In this document: positions 5,574 through 9,040 of the stretch, piece by piece
How the letters are laid out: every line of letters starts with the position of its first letter
How positions within the stretch are numbered: the first letter of the stretch is position 1
DNA from: Balneolaceae bacterium
GTDB lineage: Bacteria > Bacteroidota > Rhodothermia > Balneolales > Balneolaceae
DNA length: 9,040 nt
Direction of reading: 5' to 3'
Assembly: GCA_007123785.1 (NCBI GenBank)
Contig: SLGL01000331.1
Location: 1 to 9,040 of the forward strand
Program-made: the position numbers and the translations under genes
Notes under the pieces: model-generated
What the model saw: only the letters and a program-made list of their open reading frames with translations
Database searches by the model: none
Told to the model about the DNA's origin: nothing

Positions 5574-7736
5574 ATGGCGGGAACAAGAATTGCACTGATA
5601 ATGGGAGGAGGAGTAAGTCTCGGAACGTTTTCGGGAGGAGCACTGGCACAGGTCATCAACTTACTTAAGCATGCTCAGCGGGGTCCTGCAAAAATTGATG
5701 TGGTATCTGGAGCATCTGCCGGAAGTATGACTCTGGGTGTGGTGGTTTACCATCTGCTGAAAGGTTCATCCGATCAGGAGATTGAGAACGCTCTGCACCA
5801 GGCCTGGGTTAAACAGATCTCCATCGACAACCTCTACCCCAAAGATATCAGCCGGCACAACCAGGCCAGTTTTTTCTCCAATGAAATTATCGAAAAGATT
5901 GCAGGGAATATCATCAATACCGATGAGTGGACTGGCAATAACGAACCTCATCCACTTTTTGCCGAAGGGATGAAAGTCTCATTCAGCCTCACCAATCTGA
6001 ATGGCATTCCTGTACGTTCAGAGGGTCAAATCATCCGTCAGGCCTCTTCTGGCGGGGGTGCACCATCAGGCAAAAACAGCGTCTTTGCCGATGCGGTACA
6101 AACCACCTTTCATCAGGACAATGTTCGCTTTGTTGTCCGCTCCCAATCCAATTCCGGGGACGAATTTGAATCGCAATACCATGTGCTGTGTCCCTGGAAA
6201 AACGATCCGGCTCAGAAAAAGTGGGACATTTTTCGCAACGGTGCTATAGCATCGGGGGCATTTCCGGGAGCGTTCCCACCGGAGCGTATTTTACGCGAAC
6301 GTCACGAATTTGGTCGCTGGTGGCCCGATGATCTTGAACACAGTAGACGGTTCATGTTCGACTACCTCGACGGCGGCATTCTACGCAACGAGCCATTGCG
6401 GGAGGCGATCCAAATGGCAGCAGAGCAGGATCGCGGTAAAGATGTAGAGCGGGTGTTCATTTTTATCGATCCGAACGTGAGTGGTACCAGCGAAGTGTAT
6501 CCACTCAGCTTTAACATGCCGCTTTCTCTCAAGGAGGAGTACGACCGTACCGGACGCCTTAAATCATCCGAACTCACCTCACCCGATTATATGAGTAAAT
6601 TGATGGGAGTATTCGGACGGTTTGCCGGTGTACTGGCAAGTCAGGCTGCATACCGCGACTGGCTGAAAGCTGCCCACTACAACAGCCTTGTGGAATGGCG
6701 CGATGATCTGATGAAAATGTTTGATGACCTTCAGCCCAAACCCGGTTCCGATATTGAAAAAAAGCTGGACGATCTGATCGAAACGATCTACCGCGAAAAA
6801 GCGGCTCGTTCTACTGGTGGTGATGATGATCTTGTTGAGACTGAAAAAATTCAGGAAAAGATCAAAAATGACCTGGCTGACAACTCTTTCAATACCAAAC
6901 TAAAACTGGCAATTGACCTGGTTGCCAATCTGCATAAAAAACGAAAACTCAATATGGTAGCCATCACACCTGCATCGCAGGAGGGAGATGCCGATCATCC
7001 GATAGCAGGCAACTTTCTGCGCAGTTTCGGTGGTTTTTTTGAAGAGAAATTCCGTCAGCATGACTTTGAAGTGGGCAAGCATCTTGCTGCAAAAGTTCTC
7101 AATGCCTCCATCGGAGATGCCAAACCGTTCCTCAAAGAGGAAGCTGATGTTCCGCCTGCACCGCAGCCTATTGATCCGGAACCTCACTACCGCGAGCTGG
7201 ACAATCTCCGCCGGGCAAATTTTGAAAAACTGATTGAAGAGCACATAGACAGCAGCCTTCCAATACCAGGAATTATTCGCGGTGTTGTACGAAGAAAACT
7301 TGTCAGTAGAGTCAGCAACTCTCTGCTTTCAGGAATAGACGGACAGGTTAAATATGTCTACCTGAGGTTCGAAAATCTGGAAGATCGGCGATACCTGAAG
7401 GGCAATACCGGTGATGACCGCCACGTGAACAGCTCTGGTATAATAGATACGGTTATTGGTATCCGAAAACGCCGGGAGGGAACCAGAAGTTATTCATTAT
7501 TCGGACCTCATCTGCACAGCGATGGCAATGGAAACCACTTCCTGGAATTCTACCGAAACCGGCGAACTCCGTTCAGAAGCGGAGAAAAGCAGGGACGTAT
7601 TGAATTAAAAGGAACCCCCGAAGAGTGGTTCCGTACTGCTTTCTGCTGCAGTTGTCCCTGCGTGGTACGGGATATGAGCGAAGATGAACGATACGAATCG
7701 ATTGAGGTAAAGGCTGTGAACGTGGATTTAATTTAA
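5574..7736 (+). CDS. Patatin-like phospholipase, long form with C-terminal extension
   Basis: This is a patatin-fold acyl hydrolase using a Ser-Asp dyad. The oxyanion loop GGGVSLG is at residues 11-17, the nucleophile elbow GASAG at 46-50 (Ser48), and the DGG motif at 266-268 (Asp266). ASGAFPGAFPP at 226-236 is also typical of the fold. No signal peptide or membrane helix is seen, so the product should be cytosolic or peripheral. At 720 residues it is more than twice the length of short RssA-type members. A charged, helical middle section (about 340-460) is followed by FGGFFEEKFRQHDFEVGKHL (485-504), which matches the shape of the G-F-x-x-x-x-F-R-x-x-D-x-x-x-G-R segment of larger patatin-related proteins. 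A basic tail (about 560-720) ends with a cysteine cluster, CCSCPC at 691-696. Known relatives cleave acyl chains from phospholipids; the substrate and the tail's role are unknown. It is convergent with the decayed flavoprotein gene. Confidence 0.9.
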   Translation: MAGTRIALIMGGGVSLGTFSGGALAQVINLLKHAQRGPAKIDVVSGASAGSMTLGVVVYHLLKGSSDQEIENALHQAWVKQISIDNLYPKDISRHNQASFFSNEIIEKIAGNIINTDEWTGNNEPHPLFAEGMKVSFSLTNLNGIPVRSEGQIIRQASSGGGAPSGKNSVFADAVQTTFHQDNVRFVVRSQSNSGDEFESQYHVLCPWKNDPAQKKWDIFRNGAIASGAFPGAFPPERILRERHEFGRWWPDDLEHSRRFMFDYLDGGILRNEPLREAIQMAAEQDRGKDVERVFIFIDPNVSGTSEVYPLSFNMPLSLKEEYDRTGRLKSSELTSPDYMSKLMGVFGRFAGVLASQAAYRDWLKAAHYNSLVEWRDDLMKMFDDLQPKPGSDIEKKLDDLIETIYREKAARSTGGDDDLVETEKIQEKIKNDLADNSFNTKLKLAIDLVANLHKKRKLNMVAITPASQEGDADHPIAGNFLRSFGGFFEEKFRQHDFEVGKHLAAKVLNASIGDAKPFLKEEADVPPAPQPIDPEPHYRELDNLRRANFEKLIEEHIDSSLPIPGIIRGVVRRKLVSRVSNSLLSGIDGQVKYVYLRFENLEDRRYLKGNTGDDRHVNSSGIIDTVIGIRKRREGTRSYSLFGPHLHSDGNGNHFLEFYRNRRTPFRSGEKQGRIELKGTPEEWFRTAFCCSCPCVVRDMSEDERYESIEVKAVNVDLI

Positions 7737-7799
7737 TTTCTTTGCGGTTCCGGAAAGTTCGCTTTTTGTATTTATCACTTTCTTCAAAATTGGAAGATT

Positions 7800-8494
7800 T
7801 TAAATTAAAAAAACGTTTCGGGTTTCATTCAGGCCAAACTCATCGGTGGTTTCTTCCTGCCTGGCGATATTTCGGGCGCCGCCCAGTAACAATCTGTCCC
7901 CGATGTTACGAAAATAGACGTAGCCTTCATCAAAATGAAATGTACCCTTCCACTTTAAGCCAGGAATCGGTTTTGTAACGAAAATATATCCTCGTGCAGG
8001 AGTTACGGGATGGTCTGTAAGGCGGGATACCCTTCATAATTTGTTTCGGTGTACACATCCTCCAGGCCGATTCTCTCTTTCAATTGCCGGTTGAACCAGG
8101 AGATTTGCTTTCGGGAAGCATCAAATTTTGTCTGCTCAGTAAAAATTTCACAACCACCCGTTTGCCGGTAATCCATCGGTTCTTCTCCTATCGTCTGGCG
8201 AAGCAGCTTCAGCCCGTTCCAGCGGCGTTCTATTCTTTCAAAAACAGTATCTTCATCCGAAGTCTGCAGATCAGCCAGGTGTTCGGAAATTGAACCAATA
8301 CAGGCAAAACCTGCATTTCGTGTGCTGGCACCTTCCGGGAAAAAGCCTTTATCCACTATCAGAACCTCTTTTTCAGGGAAGGCCTGTTTATAAAAAAGAG
8401 CAGCAGATGCTCCTGTAATTCCACCGCCAATCACCAACAGACCAGAAGGCTTTAGCCACTCCTCCCTCTCCCAGTAAGAAAATGAGTATTTCAT
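7800..8494 (-). pseudogene. Broken DAO-type FAD-dependent oxidoreductase, internal deletion plus truncated 3' end
   Basis: The first fragment starts at ATG 8494 and reads 163 codons to a TAA at 8003-8005. It has the dinucleotide-binding GGGITG at residues 23-28 after a hydrophobic strand, Asp48 ending the second strand, and GASTRNAG at 56-63, all typical of the DAO family. Homology-like sequence stops at about EGYPA. In another frame, from about 8030 down to a stop at 7800-7802, the sequence resumes as VSRLTDHPVTPARG, then YIFVTK, GTFHFDEGYVYFRNIGDR and LLLGGARN, which is the later substrate-domain part of the same family. Between the two, an estimated 80-90 residues are missing, and about 65-75 more are lost at the C-terminus, where the flavin-closing glycine motif should be. 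The product would not be functional. A GAGGTG lies 15 bases before the ATG, further than usual. The gene starts 22 bases after the Gfo/Idh/MocA stop, so the two were probably one operon. Missing lengths are estimates from the family's usual size of about 370-380 residues. Confidence 0.85.
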
Positions 8495-8516
8495 CCGTTT
8501 TTTGTGAGACACCTCA

Positions 8517-9040
8517 TCAAATTCTGGGTTCCCAGCCGGGCTCATATCCCCGCCGCCATTTGCTCATCGCTTCCGAATCGCCGATAATCCGGCCGGTATC
8601 GGGATTGATATTGAGTGAGCGGCCAACATATTGAGAAATGTTCCCGAGATGAAGGGCAAGTACACCTCTCTGCCCCTGACCGATCGGTGAGTTGAGCTCT
8701 TCTCCTTCGCGGATACCCATTGCAAAGTTGTGAACATGAAGATCAGTAAGTCCACCGTCTCCTATGTTTTCGGCCTGGTCATCTTTATCATCGTACATTC
8801 TTCTCTTGATCTCTTCGTTATCGAGGTTGTAAGCAATATATCCGTCGAAATCAATGATCATTGAGCCTTCTGTTCCGTGAATAAGGGCACCTCTTCCCCT
8901 GCCCCCGAAAAAACGAAACCCGTTACAGCTCCTTCCTTCCCAGTTAATGCTCTTTCCATCCGGGAAGTCAAAATTCACATTCTGTACATCATAAAACTCC
9001 CAATCATCATCAAAATGATATCGGCCGCCGTTGGATGCAA
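8517..9040 (-). CDS. Gfo/Idh/MocA-family oxidoreductase, C-terminal part (5' end outside the window)
   Basis: The minus-strand frame is open from the right edge to TGA at 8517-8519, giving about 174 codons. An in-frame GTG near 8978 is internal, because clear family sequence (SNGGRYHFDDDWEF) lies upstream of it. The visible region is the C-terminal alpha/beta domain of the family. It carries WEGRSCNGF, GRGRGALIHGTEGS and DGY, then LHVHNFAMGIREG, LALHLGNISQYVGRSL and the end KWRRGYEPGWEPRI. The HGTEGS and N-I-S/A-x-R-x-G-R-x-L patterns are common in members that oxidise or reduce sugars and cyclitols with NAD(P). The NAD-binding Rossmann domain is outside the window, so cofactor and substrate cannot be judged; family members often act in carbohydrate catabolism and some are exported by a Tat signal. 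The decayed DAO gene follows after 22 bases. Confidence 0.88.
   Translation of the reverse strand, partial: ASNGGRYHFDDDWEFYDVQNVNFDFPDGKSINWEGRSCNGFRFFGGRGRGALIHGTEGSMIIDFDGYIAYNLDNEEIKRRMYDDKDDQAENIGDGGLTDLHVHNFAMGIREGEELNSPIGQGQRGVLALHLGNISQYVGRSLNINPDTGRIIGDSEAMSKWRRGYEPGWEPRI

Noticed and set aside
3868..7736. A phosphoesterase-patatin membrane-lipid operon as a novel system
   Set aside because: The 470-base gap, a separate candidate promoter and a good RBS before the patatin gene give no sign of co-transcription; both are common stand-alone families.
7742..7978. A 78-codon plus-strand frame after the patatin gene
   Set aside because: Most of it is antisense to the C-terminal fragment of the broken flavoprotein, which has clear family sequence.
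8495..8545. Earlier in-frame start (ATG at 8545) for the flavoprotein
   Set aside because: It would overlap the Gfo/Idh/MocA gene, and the extra residues do not look like the family; MKYSFSYWERE at 8494 fits better.

Overview
The window is a stretch of ordinary bacterial chromosome, AT-leaning by eye. It holds six recognisable genes or gene parts and several long intergenic gaps. The protein style suggests a marine member of the Bacteroidota/Balneolota group: weak Shine-Dalgarno sites, a PEP carboxylase with the RSN and RGGHKG-type segments, and a Gfo/Idh/MocA oxidoreductase next to a DAO-type flavoprotein. This placement is inference from protein flavour only. No ribosomal RNA, intact tRNA, CRISPR array or insertion sequence was seen.

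Layout. Positions 1-381 (+) are the 3' end of a gene entering from the left, probably the helical tail of an S41 (C-terminal processing) peptidase. It is closed by a strong intrinsic terminator at 442-472. The gap up to 790 holds two back-to-back inverted repeats (513-541 and 542-583), a possible gene remnant (590-652) and a looser inverted repeat (671-711). Positions 791-3586 (-) are ppc, phosphoenolpyruvate carboxylase, complete. A roughly 280-base divergent intergenic region with small palindromes and a 10-bp-phased direct repeat separates it from 3868-5103 (+), a membrane-anchored YkuE-like metallophosphoesterase. After a roughly 470-base gap with no convincing gene comes 5574-7736 (+), a long patatin-like phospholipase with an unusual C-terminal extension. 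At the right end, on the minus strand, the 3' part of a Gfo/Idh/MocA oxidoreductase (8517-9040, running off the edge) is followed 22 bases later by a broken DAO-type FAD oxidoreductase (7800-8494).

How the genes relate. ppc supplies oxaloacetate (anaplerosis) and appears monocistronic. The phosphoesterase and the patatin may both act at membranes, but the 470-base gap and a separate candidate promoter argue against one operon. The Gfo/Idh/MocA gene and the flavoprotein remnant look like a former two-gene oxidoreductase operon whose second gene has decayed.

The most notable observation is this pseudogene. It has two lesions, an internal deletion with frameshift and loss of the C-terminal part, and the second lies against the convergent patatin gene. 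I saw no convincing undescribed multi-gene system; the other findings are residue-level oddities and unexplained intergenic dyads.
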